A stretch of 34,909 nucleotides of DNA from an uncultured Chlorobiaceae bacterium (GCA_903840935.1 CAIMHT010000098.1:1-34909); one strand, 5' to 3'. Shown: positions 20,550 to 28,002, counted from the first letter of the stretch. The notes: generated by a model from the sequence alone, not told the origin. Translations and numbers: made by a program.

Positions 20550-20808
20550 TTTATAAGTTACGTATTTTACTGTTTACTACTTTTCATCAAAAATCGCTGT
20601 GTCTTTATATTTTAAAACAACTTTTCCAACTTGTTCATTACTGTACCTTTCTTTTTCGCCCTAAAAGTTACGTCAAGTCCTGCAACTTATTTGCACAGAG
20701 GGAACACAAATGAAACAGATATAAACGTAAGCATAGACGTAAAGACTCGAGAAAGAACAGTGGCTGATGGCAATATCAATTTCCTCATTGACGTTTATCA
20801 TAAAGATT

Positions 20809-21145
20809 ATGGCAGTTTCCTTCAATCCACAGAAAAAAAGCAAATCCAAATACGTAAACTCCTATAATCAGTCTAAAACTGAAGTTCTGGTCAAGATACA
20901 AATAATAGAAAAAGATTTACAGTTTGATGCTGCGGCCATTTTCAACCGAAAAACAAAGTCGCCTGAAGACTTTGTGGACCATGTCTTGGGCCATCTGGCC
21001 GCGTCGCTGAAGCTCTTCAGGCGAGTGAGTTAAGGCATTAAAGACGAAAGCACTGGAGGAAGGAATTACCTATCAAACACTCGTTACCAGTATTCTCCAT
21101 AAATATGTTAGTGGTAAACTGACGAAGTCAAGTAACAGAAATTAA
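20809..21145 (+). pseudogene. Disrupted CopG-type (ribbon-helix-helix) antitoxin gene
   Basis: Two pieces in different frames together look like one antitoxin of the CopG_antitoxin type. The first (to about 20922) ends KTEVLVKIQIIEKDLQ. The second (21035-21145) reads ALKTKALEEGITYQTLVTSI and ends HKYVSGKLTKSSNRN plus stop. In intact family members these blocks are adjacent, as in DL-x-ALK-x-KA-x-EEG-x-YQTL. Here about 112 bp separate them, shift the frame and bring in a stop at 21031-21033. The N-terminal part is also poor. No toxin gene is recognisable on either side. The 259 bp between this and the GlmU-like gene start hold no gene I can support. Confidence 0.6.
20923..21034. repeat. Palindromic insert within the antitoxin gene
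   Basis: The segment separating the two antitoxin pieces contains a perfect 10-bp inverted repeat, CGCCTGAAGA at 20960-20969 and TCTTCAGGCG at 21014-21023, around a 44-base loop that is GC-richer than the flanks. The exact insertion ends are uncertain by a few bases, and no convincing target duplication is seen (at most 2 bp). It could be a small REP-like or MITE-like element. Whether copies occur elsewhere in the genome cannot be seen from one window. Confidence 0.4.
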
Positions 21146-21273
21146 GTTTAATGCCTTACAAAGGGAGCATCTGTATTCAGGCTTCCTTATAGCGGCAGAC
21201 TGAACCTTTGATCTCTCGCGTGTGAGGTGAGCCATAAGGCGCACTGAGCAACAGGAGGGCACTATATGGAATT

Positions 21274-21295
21274 CCCCTGTTTACGGGGCTTTTTT
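21274..21295 (+). terminator. Weak terminator-like hairpin
   Basis: CCCC and GGGG pair around a 7-base loop and are followed by C and seven Ts. The stem is only four G-C pairs, so strength is doubtful. What it would terminate is unclear, because the upstream antitoxin gene is broken. The 247 bp between that pseudogene and the membrane-protein gene hold no other feature I can support. Confidence 0.35.
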
Positions 21296-21392
21296 TATGC
21301 CAGCACCTCGCGTGCATCCGCAAGTTTGGCGGCCTTGCCTGACTGTCTATCTCCAAATATGCGCGCGGCCGAAAGACAACTTGATAAAGCGG

Positions 21393-21932
21393 TCATTCAG
21401 GTCCGCTTGAGAACTTTTCGTCCAATAATTGCCGCCACTCGCGAGGCATCCTGGTATTTGACACCCACCCAAAAAAACATCCAAGGAACACCGAGACAAT
21501 CGTGAGTAGCCAACCAGTCACTTCCGCATAACCTTTGAGAACAAATCCCACCACCGTGAGCGCCGGATGCCCAAGATTTTGTATATGTTGCGGAATTGCC
21601 GGGGCAATTCCCAAGCCGAGTCTGCCAAGAAGCCATGCCCCGAAGGAAACCGACGCCAGAGCCCATATCGCCTTTTCTCCAAACCATTTCCGCATTGCGC
21701 ACAGCGTCGCAAGTGTAGCCGCCAAGACAAGCGGACCGGTAAGCACAAACACCTGGAACATTGCTTGCGCTGTGTCTTCATTAAGTTTACCGGGATTCGA
21801 CACGATCCCGGGCAAGAGCTTTGCTGCTCCCGTTGGAAGGGCTACGGCACAAATAAAGGCTACGCACCAGCCAGCGACCCGCAGTTGCTCGTCGGACGCT
21901 GAGTTTCTGTCACTGTTCTGTAATTCTGTCAT
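21393..21932 (-). CDS. Hypothetical four-helix membrane protein
   Basis: I do not recognise this 179-residue protein. It has a short polar N-terminus (MTELQNSDRNSASDEQ), then four likely membrane segments at about residues 20-42, 58-80, 88-112 and 123-155, and a short charged tail. Conserved catalytic motifs are not apparent. The start is well supported: read on the minus strand, AGGGAG lies 6 bases before the ATG. Its bases look richer in G and C than the AT-rich DNA to its right, and it stands alone between a broken antitoxin gene and a non-coding stretch, which suggests acquisition by transfer. I looked for integron-cassette recombination sites at both ends and could not identify any. Confidence 0.6.
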   Translation of the reverse strand: MTELQNSDRNSASDEQLRVAGWCVAFICAVALPTGAAKLLPGIVSNPGKLNEDTAQAMFQVFVLTGPLVLAATLATLCAMRKWFGEKAIWALASVSFGAWLLGRLGLGIAPAIPQHIQNLGHPALTVVGFVLKGYAEVTGWLLTIVSVFLGCFFGWVSNTRMPREWRQLLDEKFSSGPE

Positions 21933-22700
21933 TGGCTACTCCCTAACTCGCGTATAAAACCATCACAAACTTTCCACAGCCACGGAACTCGACTTTATAA
22001 AAACCCCTATCCGCTTTTATTGATGGTATTGTCATAATTATTGCATTACAGACTTTTGTTTCTTAACAGATGCTGTTAACATGCAAAGTTACGCATTAAA
22101 AAAGGCAATATTACAGTTTTCTGACAATATCCCTAAAAATGCTGAGAAGTGCCGTCGCTTCAACACCGCTCTACGCTTGCCCGGCAATTCACAACACCCT
22201 GTCTCAGGTAAACGACCAAGAACAATTTTTATTGCCGGATCAATGCTTAAACTGTTGCGGTCATTTCCATCTTCGCAGGCGCAGGCGATGTGAAATACCC
22301 GCTGGATACGGAGTTCATTGATACTGTGCGTAATTGAAATGAAGGGCGTCGGGTATCATTGATATCGCTTGTGATGTTGCCACCATCAAAATCCATAGCA
22401 ACTTTTTTGCCCATAAGGGGCTATTGCTGATGCCAAATTGTAAAAAAATAAATGTTTGTTGCGTACTCTCTGATGTGACTATATTCGGCTGAAGGGGTTG
22501 CATAAATATCGCGTCTTATTTATTGACTTAAGCACCAATAATATAAGCAATTACGATATTTTTGCACCTTTTTTTTTATTATTTTGATGAATAAGTCAGG
22601 GTGTGGTGAATGAGTGAACTGCCTGGCTGTGCCATTGCAGAAGAGAAATCGTAGAGCGCGTAATGATTAACATTGCCAAAAATTCAAGCAAAAAGTAGTT
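21933..22700. other. Long non-coding or decayed stretch
   Basis: No gene can be supported in these 768 bases. Short open frames around 22081-22321 show no recognisable family. A small perfect palindrome, TTAACA-GATGC-TGTTAA, lies at 22063-22079. From about 22430 the DNA is strongly AT-rich, with long T runs near 22569. It ends just before the first glycosyltransferase gene and so must hold that gene's promoter, but no well-spaced -35/-10 pair stands out; TTGACT at 22523 has a TATAAG only 13 bases on. Confidence 0.4.
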
Positions 22701-23486
22701 ATGATGAAAAGTATACCATACCAAAAATTTTCTCCAGGAACAGCCCCAAATGCTTCAGGTTTGCAGATTTGCCGGTTTGATGATTTGGCCGAAGAAAAAC
22801 AACTTGTCTCGTGTCTGATGGTCACTCGTGGAAATATGGAGCTGATCAGACAATCTTACCGTTCATATAAATCACAATCATGGAAACATCGTGAACTTGT
22901 TATTGTATCCGAAAATGTCAGCGATGAACTCAGGTGCCTCGCTGATGATGACTGTGGAGAGATAAGGCTTGTCGAAGTCCCAAAAGGGTCATTCACTCTT
23001 GGAGATCTTCGAAATCTTTCTGTAGCAAGATCACGTGGTGACTTCATCTGTCAATGGGATGATGATGATCTTTACGACCCGGACAGAATCTCTATTTCCA
23101 TGAAAGTGCTCATCGAATCCTCAGTTGAGGCCGTCTTTCTATACAGATTATTACTCTGGTGGGAGAGTAGAGGTCGTTTATCTATTTCCTCTTCAAGAGT
23201 TTGGGAGGGAAGTATATTCGCTCGCAGATCAGCAATTTCTATATACCCGTCATTTGCAAAAGGTGAAGACAGTATAGTGACCGAAAGGATTATCAGAAAT
23301 AATCCTGTATCGCTGATAAATTATCCTCAATTATATTGTTATAGAGTTACCGGAAAAAATACATGTGATGTCAATCACTTTGAAAACTGGTTCAACCATT
23401 CTTCCAAAGTATTCAAAGAAGAAGAGTTCGAAGCAGTTTTCAAACTACCTTGTTTTCGTTTTGCGAATAATGAATTAATAGGGTAA
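22701..23486 (+). CDS. Family 2 glycosyltransferase (GT-A fold), copy 1
   Basis: This predicted glycosyltransferase of 261 residues probably transfers a sugar from a nucleotide-sugar to a surface glycan or a protein. The GT-A beginning is LVSCLMVTRGNMELIRQS (about residues 35-52). The metal-binding acidic motif is FICQWDDDDLYDP with D120-D123, and a later conserved block AKGEDSIVTE would hold the acidic catalytic region. No membrane segment is seen, so it should act in the cytoplasm or loosely at the membrane. Two ATG codons in a row open the gene; the ribosome binding site is weak. A second copy follows after 14 bp. Donor and acceptor cannot be told. Confidence 0.82.
   Translation: MMKSIPYQKFSPGTAPNASGLQICRFDDLAEEKQLVSCLMVTRGNMELIRQSYRSYKSQSWKHRELVIVSENVSDELRCLADDDCGEIRLVEVPKGSFTLGDLRNLSVARSRGDFICQWDDDDLYDPDRISISMKVLIESSVEAVFLYRLLLWWESRGRLSISSSRVWEGSIFARRSAISIYPSFAKGEDSIVTERIIRNNPVSLINYPQLYCYRVTGKNTCDVNHFENWFNHSSKVFKEEEFEAVFKLPCFRFANNELIG
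22991..23140 (+). repeat. Near-identical patch shared with the second glycosyltransferase (unit 1)
   Basis: These 150 bases match 23860-24009 with five differences by direct comparison, including one unbroken run of 56 identical bases across the DDDD motif. The genes on either side of the patch are clearly more divergent, so the patch looks homogenised. Confidence 0.8.
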
Positions 23487-23500
23487 ATGACATAAAGGTC

Positions 23501-24388
23501 GTGCTTGATTTGATTTTTTTTGATCCGCTTATCTACTGCGCACTTATAATAATACCCTTTTTTTTCGTTATCGTGCAATATATTCCATTCAGGAAATTTT
23601 CGGCAGGAACAGGCATAAGCGCTTCATATAAAAATATTTGTAGGTTTGAAGAGTCGTTAAGTGAACATCAACTGGTTTCATGTGTCATGGTCACACGTGG
23701 GGACATGGACTTGATCTATGCCTCTTATAGCTCATTTAAATCACAATCATGGAAGAATTGCGAACTTGTGATTGTTTGTGATAATGTTGGCGATGAACTC
23801 AGGAGCCTCGCTGACGAGGACTGTGGAAAGATAAGGCTTGTCGAAGTCCAAAATGGAGCATTCACTCTTGGAGATCTTCGAAATCTTTCTGTAGCAAGAG
23901 CACGTGGAGAATTCATTTGTCAATGGGATGATGATGATCTTTACGACCCGGACAGAATCTCTATTTCCATGAAGGTGCTCATCGAATCCTCAGTTGAGGC
24001 CGTCTTTCTCTGCAGATGGTTAATGTGGTGGGAGAAAAGAGGACTGCTATCAATTTCTCCTTCAAGAATTTGGGAAGGAAGCTTGTTTGCTCGTAAATCC
24101 GCAATTTCAATATACCCGTCAATTGCAAAAGGTGAAGACAGTGTGGTGACAGATTGGATTACGAAATATTACTCTATTTCACTGATAGATTATCCTCAAC
24201 TTTATTGTTACAGAGTTACTGGCCAAAATACATGGACAATTAATCACTTTGAACAATTGTTTGGAAATTCTTCAAAAGCATTCAAAGCAGATGAGTTTAT
24301 CACTGTTTTTAAATTACCATGTTTTCAATTTGCTTATCTCGACAAAACAGGGAAACAGATGAGCGTTCCGGTCACGTACAGCAGGTAG
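23501..24388 (+). CDS. Family 2 glycosyltransferase (GT-A fold), copy 2
   Basis: This paralogue of the preceding gene has the same blocks: LVSCVMVTRGDMDLI, QWDDDDLYDPDRISIS with D143-D146, and AKGEDSVVTD. It is read from GTG at 23501, giving 295 residues with a hydrophobic N-terminus (LDLIFFDPLIYCALIIIPFFFVIV) that copy 1 lacks and that could anchor it in the membrane. A GTG at 23573 gives the start that aligns with copy 1 (VQYIPFRKFS) and would remove the anchor; AAGG stands just 3 bases before the first GTG. Both are possible. The C-terminus is 12 or so residues longer than copy 1 (ending PVTYSR), and the stop lies beside a recombinase remnant. Confidence 0.8.
   Translation: MLDLIFFDPLIYCALIIIPFFFVIVQYIPFRKFSAGTGISASYKNICRFEESLSEHQLVSCVMVTRGDMDLIYASYSSFKSQSWKNCELVIVCDNVGDELRSLADEDCGKIRLVEVQNGAFTLGDLRNLSVARARGEFICQWDDDDLYDPDRISISMKVLIESSVEAVFLCRWLMWWEKRGLLSISPSRIWEGSLFARKSAISIYPSIAKGEDSVVTDWITKYYSISLIDYPQLYCYRVTGQNTWTINHFEQLFGNSSKAFKADEFITVFKLPCFQFAYLDKTGKQMSVPVTYSR
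23860..24009 (+). repeat. Near-identical patch shared with the first glycosyltransferase (unit 2)
   Basis: This is the second unit of the 150-base patch, offset by 869 bases from the first. It starts ATTCACTCTTGGAGATCTTC in both copies. Differences are concentrated at five positions around 23900-23917 and at 23974. Confidence 0.8.
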
Positions 24389-24495
24389 GCCTGAGGAATG
24401 CTGCTTGCGGGTTCGCCTTGGCAAATCAAGGAGCAGACACACGGCTCATTCAGGACTATCCTGGAAACCGGAACATCGCGCGCGGAGAAATTCGG
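24376..24495 (+). pseudogene. Tyrosine recombinase (phage-integrase family) C-terminal remnant
   Basis: One frame reads VGLRNAACGFALANQGADTR followed by LIQDYPGNRNIARGEIR. This closely matches the catalytic end of FimB/XerD-like recombinases, which is usually of the type LRHACGFALA-x-QG-x-DTRLIQDYLGHRNIQHTVRYT. The catalytic His after the Arg has become Asn, the His of the GHRN motif is Asn, and the sequence departs before the active-site Tyr. No start or N-terminal half is present. It is therefore dead, and marks an old integration or recombination event between the glycosyltransferase pair and the regulator gene. Confidence 0.75.
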
Positions 24496-24641
24496 ATTGG
24501 TCAAAAATTCATGAAAACGAATATATTGTGATAATTTTAAATGGATGCAAGTGTCCGTTCAAGTGTGGCTGTGAACAATACCTTGACGAACTTGAACCCA
24601 TAATAATTTCTACTATCCATTCAGGAAAAGAGCCAGGCAGA

Positions 24642-25880
24642 ATGATACGTCAAAACTCAACTTTGACAGGCACCCTTGACACGCTATCAAAAAGCCACTG
24701 GAAAACCCAGCACCCTGCTGCAGGGTATACCAAGTGGATGAGTGTGATTGATGAAAATATCGTCCACACCTGGGTTGAGGTTGACGCGGGACAGAGTGTT
24801 GTTCTTGACGTTATGGACAGCGAACTATTGCAGCTTGTGCTCACAGAATCCGCTCTCCTGAACCAGCAGTTTCACATCCTGTTCGATCTGGCCCACATCT
24901 CCAGCATTAGCTTCGACTACAAACAGGCTATTGCGGATCTCTTTTATAACTGGAGCCCGATTCTCGGGGTCGTAGGTTTTTACAATATTGCAGACTCCAT
25001 GCGCATAATTGTAGAAACTTTTGCAGCGATCGCTCCTGAGACAATTTGCGTCCTACTGACCGAAACCTATGAAGAGGCCATTGAAAATACCATTGCATTC
25101 AAGGCAGGAAAACTTTCACAAATGGAATCATGCTATGTGAACCACGACACAGACCACGCACTAAAAAAACGGTTTCTGGAGGTCGTGGCAAGGATATCCT
25201 GGCTTGATATGCTTGACGAGCAAATAACGACGCCACCGCCTGGCCACCACTATTATCTATTTTTCAAGGCAATAGACTTTTTGCGCACTGACCTTATAGC
25301 AAGAGAAGCAAAAAAAGAGAGCGAACTGCAACAGCTTAAACAGGACTTTGAATATCGAATAACCCAGATGGTTATAAAAATAAATGCACAAACGGAGGCA
25401 AACAAAAAGTACAGTCGCGACATGGGAAACGAAATAGCCGCTCTTACAAGAAAAATTGAGAGTCAGGATATAGAACTGACAAAACTTACGACGGTCATTA
25501 ATAACAATAAAAAGAGGTTGCGTGATCTTCTTGACAAGATAGGCGCACTTGAAATTGATCCAGTTGTTAAAAACGACATCACCAATTCCTGCCTGAACCT
25601 TATTGATAAAGGGTCTATCGAAAAACAACTGGATATCGAACTGACGAAGTCCGATTCACTTTTTTTATCCACACTGGAAAAAAAATGCCCCTTCCTCAGC
25701 CCTCGCGAACTGAAAATCAGCCTGCTTGTCAAGTTAAACTACGACACCTCAGAGATTGCCCATTCCATCGGTCTCTCGACCAGAGGCATGGAAAGCATCC
25801 GCTACAGAATGCATAAAAAGCTTGGCCTTGGAAAACACCAGTCAATCAAGAGCTTTCTTTCAGAACTCGTGATTTCATGA
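24642..25880 (+). CDS. LuxR-type regulator with STAS-like N-terminal domain and coiled coil
   Basis: From the ATG at 24642 the protein has 412 residues. About 33-157 form an alpha/beta region resembling SpoIIAA/STAS-type domains (VVLDVMDSELLQLVL, FHILFDLAHISSISF, then GVVGFYNIADSMRIIV). About 219-296 is a coiled coil with many Lys, Glu and Ile heptads. The end (about 352-396) is a LuxR/GerE-like helix-turn-helix of the kind found in Bacteroidetes regulators: LSPRELKISLLVKLNYDTSE and STRGMESIRYRMHKKLGL. It likely senses a signal through the STAS-like part and binds DNA as a dimer. AGG lies a few bases before the ATG. The frame stays open upstream and encodes a cysteine cluster, so a start at GTG 24528 is possible. 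It ends 5 bp from the kinase gene on the other strand. Confidence 0.75.
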   Translation: MIRQNSTLTGTLDTLSKSHWKTQHPAAGYTKWMSVIDENIVHTWVEVDAGQSVVLDVMDSELLQLVLTESALLNQQFHILFDLAHISSISFDYKQAIADLFYNWSPILGVVGFYNIADSMRIIVETFAAIAPETICVLLTETYEEAIENTIAFKAGKLSQMESCYVNHDTDHALKKRFLEVVARISWLDMLDEQITTPPPGHHYYLFFKAIDFLRTDLIAREAKKESELQQLKQDFEYRITQMVIKINAQTEANKKYSRDMGNEIAALTRKIESQDIELTKLTTVINNNKKRLRDLLDKIGALEIDPVVKNDITNSCLNLIDKGSIEKQLDIELTKSDSLFLSTLEKKCPFLSPRELKISLLVKLNYDTSEIAHSIGLSTRGMESIRYRMHKKLGLGKHQSIKSFLSELVIS

Positions 25881-25885
25881 GATGC

Positions 25886-26791
25886 CTATTGCACAGAAAG
25901 TCCCTGTGGAACAACCGAAATCACAATCCTGCCGGAAATATTATCATAGACCTCCCCGTCCAAATGCATAACATCAGCAGTATCAAGCGTTACCTCAACA
26001 CGCTTCGCCTTGCAGTAAAGAACCTGTGAATCGCTGATATGGGTGCCACGAAGATATTTGAGCACATAGCCGAAAAACTGATGTTTTGGCACCGCCTTGA
26101 GAATACAGACATCGAGCAAACCGTCCGACAACTCAGCATGCGGAGCTATCCTGAATTTACCTCCCTCAACTTTTCCATTCAAAACAGAAAAAACAAAAAC
26201 CGGCCCATGAAGTTCGATGAGAGAATCCTCAAGAGTGATCTTGATACCCATGGTTATAGGCTTGTAACCAAAAAGGACGCTCATAAGCGCATAAACGTAA
26301 ACAATCTCTCCTTTTAACCAGGTTGACTGTTGAACGCTTTTTGCAATTCTTCCGGTAAAACCGATGCCCAAAGAATTTATGAAATAACGATGCCTCGCAT
26401 TGCCATAAGAGACACTGCCAAGATCAACATCTTTACTTTCCCCATCAAATAAACGGGTGATCCCCAAGTCTACCCTGTCTTGGGGAGAGTGTGTTTTGAC
26501 AAAATCATTTGCCGACCCGATCGGCAGAATTCCGACCGTGACACCTTTTCCCGCAACCGCATTAACCACTTCATGAAGCGTTCCATCTCCACCGCACGCA
26601 ATCATACAAGTATCGGTACCTGTCTCAGAACGAGCAATAACTCCCGCATGTCCAGCATACGTTGTCGTAAAAAGAACCGAGTCTTGCCTTCCGGAGAGGA
26701 GTGCTTTTAGCCATTCAGCCCTGCGCGAAGCACGTCCCTTGTCTGCTGCGGGATTAAAAATAAAAATGTAACGAGACCGGTTTTTCGTCAT
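25886..26791 (-). CDS. Diacylglycerol/sphingosine kinase-family lipid kinase
   Basis: This 301-residue soluble lipid kinase has the DAGK catalytic domain: the ATP loop ACGGDGTLHEVVNA (GGDGT at 67-71), then ILPIGSANDFVK, and the C-terminal block HLDGEV. Members phosphorylate diacylglycerol or related lipids in phospholipid recycling (DgkB, YegS, BmrU groups). The N-terminus YIFIFNPAADKGRASRRAE is the usual first strand and loop. The ATG at 26791 is clear. It is convergent with the STAS-LuxR gene and its nearest upstream neighbour is the second regulator pointing away, so it sits between two paralogues on the opposite strand. Confidence 0.88.
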   Translation of the reverse strand: MTKNRSRYIFIFNPAADKGRASRRAEWLKALLSGRQDSVLFTTTYAGHAGVIARSETGTDTCMIACGGDGTLHEVVNAVAGKGVTVGILPIGSANDFVKTHSPQDRVDLGITRLFDGESKDVDLGSVSYGNARHRYFINSLGIGFTGRIAKSVQQSTWLKGEIVYVYALMSVLFGYKPITMGIKITLEDSLIELHGPVFVFSVLNGKVEGGKFRIAPHAELSDGLLDVCILKAVPKHQFFGYVLKYLRGTHISDSQVLYCKAKRVEVTLDTADVMHLDGEVYDNISGRIVISVVPQGLSVQ

Positions 26792-27207
26792 ATTGAAAAC
26801 TGAAAATAGCTCAAAAAGTCTCTGCCTGATTACTTACGCTGGCAAGATAACGGTAATGATCGAACATCTTGACAAACAAATAATTCACTCACAGGGCTTA
26901 CGTGTCTGTACATTTCAACAACCTATCCGCCCGACCATATACAAAACAAATAGCTGTGGAAGTATAAAGCAAAGCGCAAGCGTGTTTTTACACAGAACTA
27001 CAAATATATTTTGCATTATTATAAAAAAAAGCGAATATTACTGCCGCTAACACGTCGATCAACGGGAGCGTTGAGACTAAAAGTAAGTGAAAGAGAAGTT
27101 GTGCTGACATTATAAGTCGTTGTGTTTTTCTTATTCTTTGGAAAACCAATCTGGAATTGATGTGGCAGAATCACGGTAAAGTAATTCCGTGAAATCAGGA
27201 GAGTGAG
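26792..27207. other. Intergenic region between the lipid kinase and second regulator
   Basis: These 416 bases show no gene I can support. They hold one small perfect stem, TCAACG-GGAG-CGTTGA at 27059-27074. Promoters for the kinase (leftwards) and the regulator (rightwards) should lie here, but I cannot fix either with confidence. Confidence 0.4.
27197..27203 (+). promoter_or_regulatory. Ribosome binding site deciding a GTG start
   Basis: AGGAGAG ends 4 bases before the GTG at 27208. Its strength makes that GTG, rather than the in-frame ATG at 27334, the likely start of the short regulator. Confidence 0.6.
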
Positions 27208-27837
27208 GTGAACTGGGAGGAACCCTCATGTTGTATACGGCAAATCCTTCAAGCTGTTTCGAGAATCTGCCGTTTCAGAGACGTTGAACAGCGTAAAGAT
27301 GTTACCATAAAACTGAATAACCCGGATGATAAAATGAACGCACACGTAGAAGAAACCAACAAAAGCAGTGTTGATTACGAAAAAGAGATTGCTGTTCTTC
27401 GTAACAGAATTGCGAATCAGGATTTGGAACTGACAAGAGTTTCTACAGCAATTGCTGAAAAAACAAATTCATTGCGCAATCTTCTTGACCAGATACATGC
27501 CCTTGAAATCGATACCACTGTAAAAAGATCGATGACTGATTCCTGTTTGAGCCTTATTGAGACCGAGACTATTGAAAAACGTCTGAACATAGAGCTCACT
27601 GAGTCTGACTCTGTCTTTTTGTCGAAACTGCAGAAAAAACATGCCAACCTCAACCAGCGTGAGCTGAGAATAAGCCTTCTTGTAAAACTGAACTACGACA
27701 CCAGAGAGATTGGCCGCTCGGTTGGCATCTCAACAAGAGGAATGGAAAGCATCCGCTACAGAATGCACAAAAAACTCGGACTTGGAAAACACCAGTCAAT
27801 CAAGACCTATCTTTCAGATCTTGCTGTTGCTTTATAA
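27208..27837 (+). CDS. Short LuxR-type regulator, paralogue without the sensor domain
   Basis: This 209-residue protein matches the last 160 or so residues of the 412-residue regulator. It has the same coiled coil (about 55-105, EKEIAVLRNRIANQDLELTR), the same linker (LEIDTTVK and IEKRLNIELTESDSVFL) and an almost identical helix-turn-helix (about 148-192, ending STRGMESIRYRMHKKLGL and GKHQSIK). The STAS-like domain is absent and replaced by about 45 unrelated residues including a CC pair. The strong ribosome binding site and the good terminator behind it suggest a working gene, not a leftover. It may form mixed dimers with the larger paralogue or act without a signal; this is inference. Confidence 0.72.
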   Translation: MNWEEPSCCIRQILQAVSRICRFRDVEQRKDVTIKLNNPDDKMNAHVEETNKSSVDYEKEIAVLRNRIANQDLELTRVSTAIAEKTNSLRNLLDQIHALEIDTTVKRSMTDSCLSLIETETIEKRLNIELTESDSVFLSKLQKKHANLNQRELRISLLVKLNYDTREIGRSVGISTRGMESIRYRMHKKLGLGKHQSIKTYLSDLAVAL

Positions 27838-27866
27838 GCCATAGCGTGCGACAGGGTACATACATC

Positions 27867-27902
27867 AAAAGCCTCTGTTTCTTCTGGAAGCAGAGGCTTT
27901 TT
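27867..27902 (+). terminator. Intrinsic terminator after the short regulator
   Basis: AAAAGCCTCTG at 27867-27877 pairs perfectly with CAGAGGCTTTT at 27891-27901 around a 13-base loop, 29 bp past the regulator stop. The A and T runs make it usable in both directions. Confidence 0.85.
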
Positions 27903-27983
27903 CTGCGTCCAAACGTTATACATGCCGGGGTTGACCGGGATGGCATCATTTTGGGATTGTTGCGTCGGCCACCACTGAAATCG

Positions 27984-28002
27984 GGGCGGGATGACCCCGC
28001 CC
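27984..28002. repeat. GC-rich palindrome between regulator and aldehyde dehydrogenase
   Basis: GGGCGGG and CCCGCCC form a perfect 7-bp stem with loop ATGAC. No T-run follows on either strand, so it is not a standard terminator. Its sharp GC contrast with the surroundings suggests a member of a dispersed intergenic palindrome family, but no second copy is in this window. Confidence 0.45.

Noticed and set aside
21150-21295. Small structured RNA upstream of the weak terminator
   Set aside because: A GC-rich stretch ends in a hairpin and T-run, but no conserved RNA family could be recognised and the stem is short.
21266-21505. A small plus-strand frame (MEFPCLRGFFYAST...) with a GGAGG-like sequence upstream
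   Set aside because: It reads through a terminator-like hairpin and then antisense into the membrane-protein gene; no sign of selection on its protein.
21380-21960. Possible integron gene cassette around the membrane protein
   Set aside because: GTTAGGG near the gene start is suggestive, but no attC-like pair of R' and R'' sites with a foldable core could be found at the ends.
24405-24641. Extension of the large regulator back to 24405
   Set aside because: This part overlaps the recombinase remnant in another frame and is Arg/Ser/His-rich without resemblance to any domain; a start at 24642, or at most 24528, is better.
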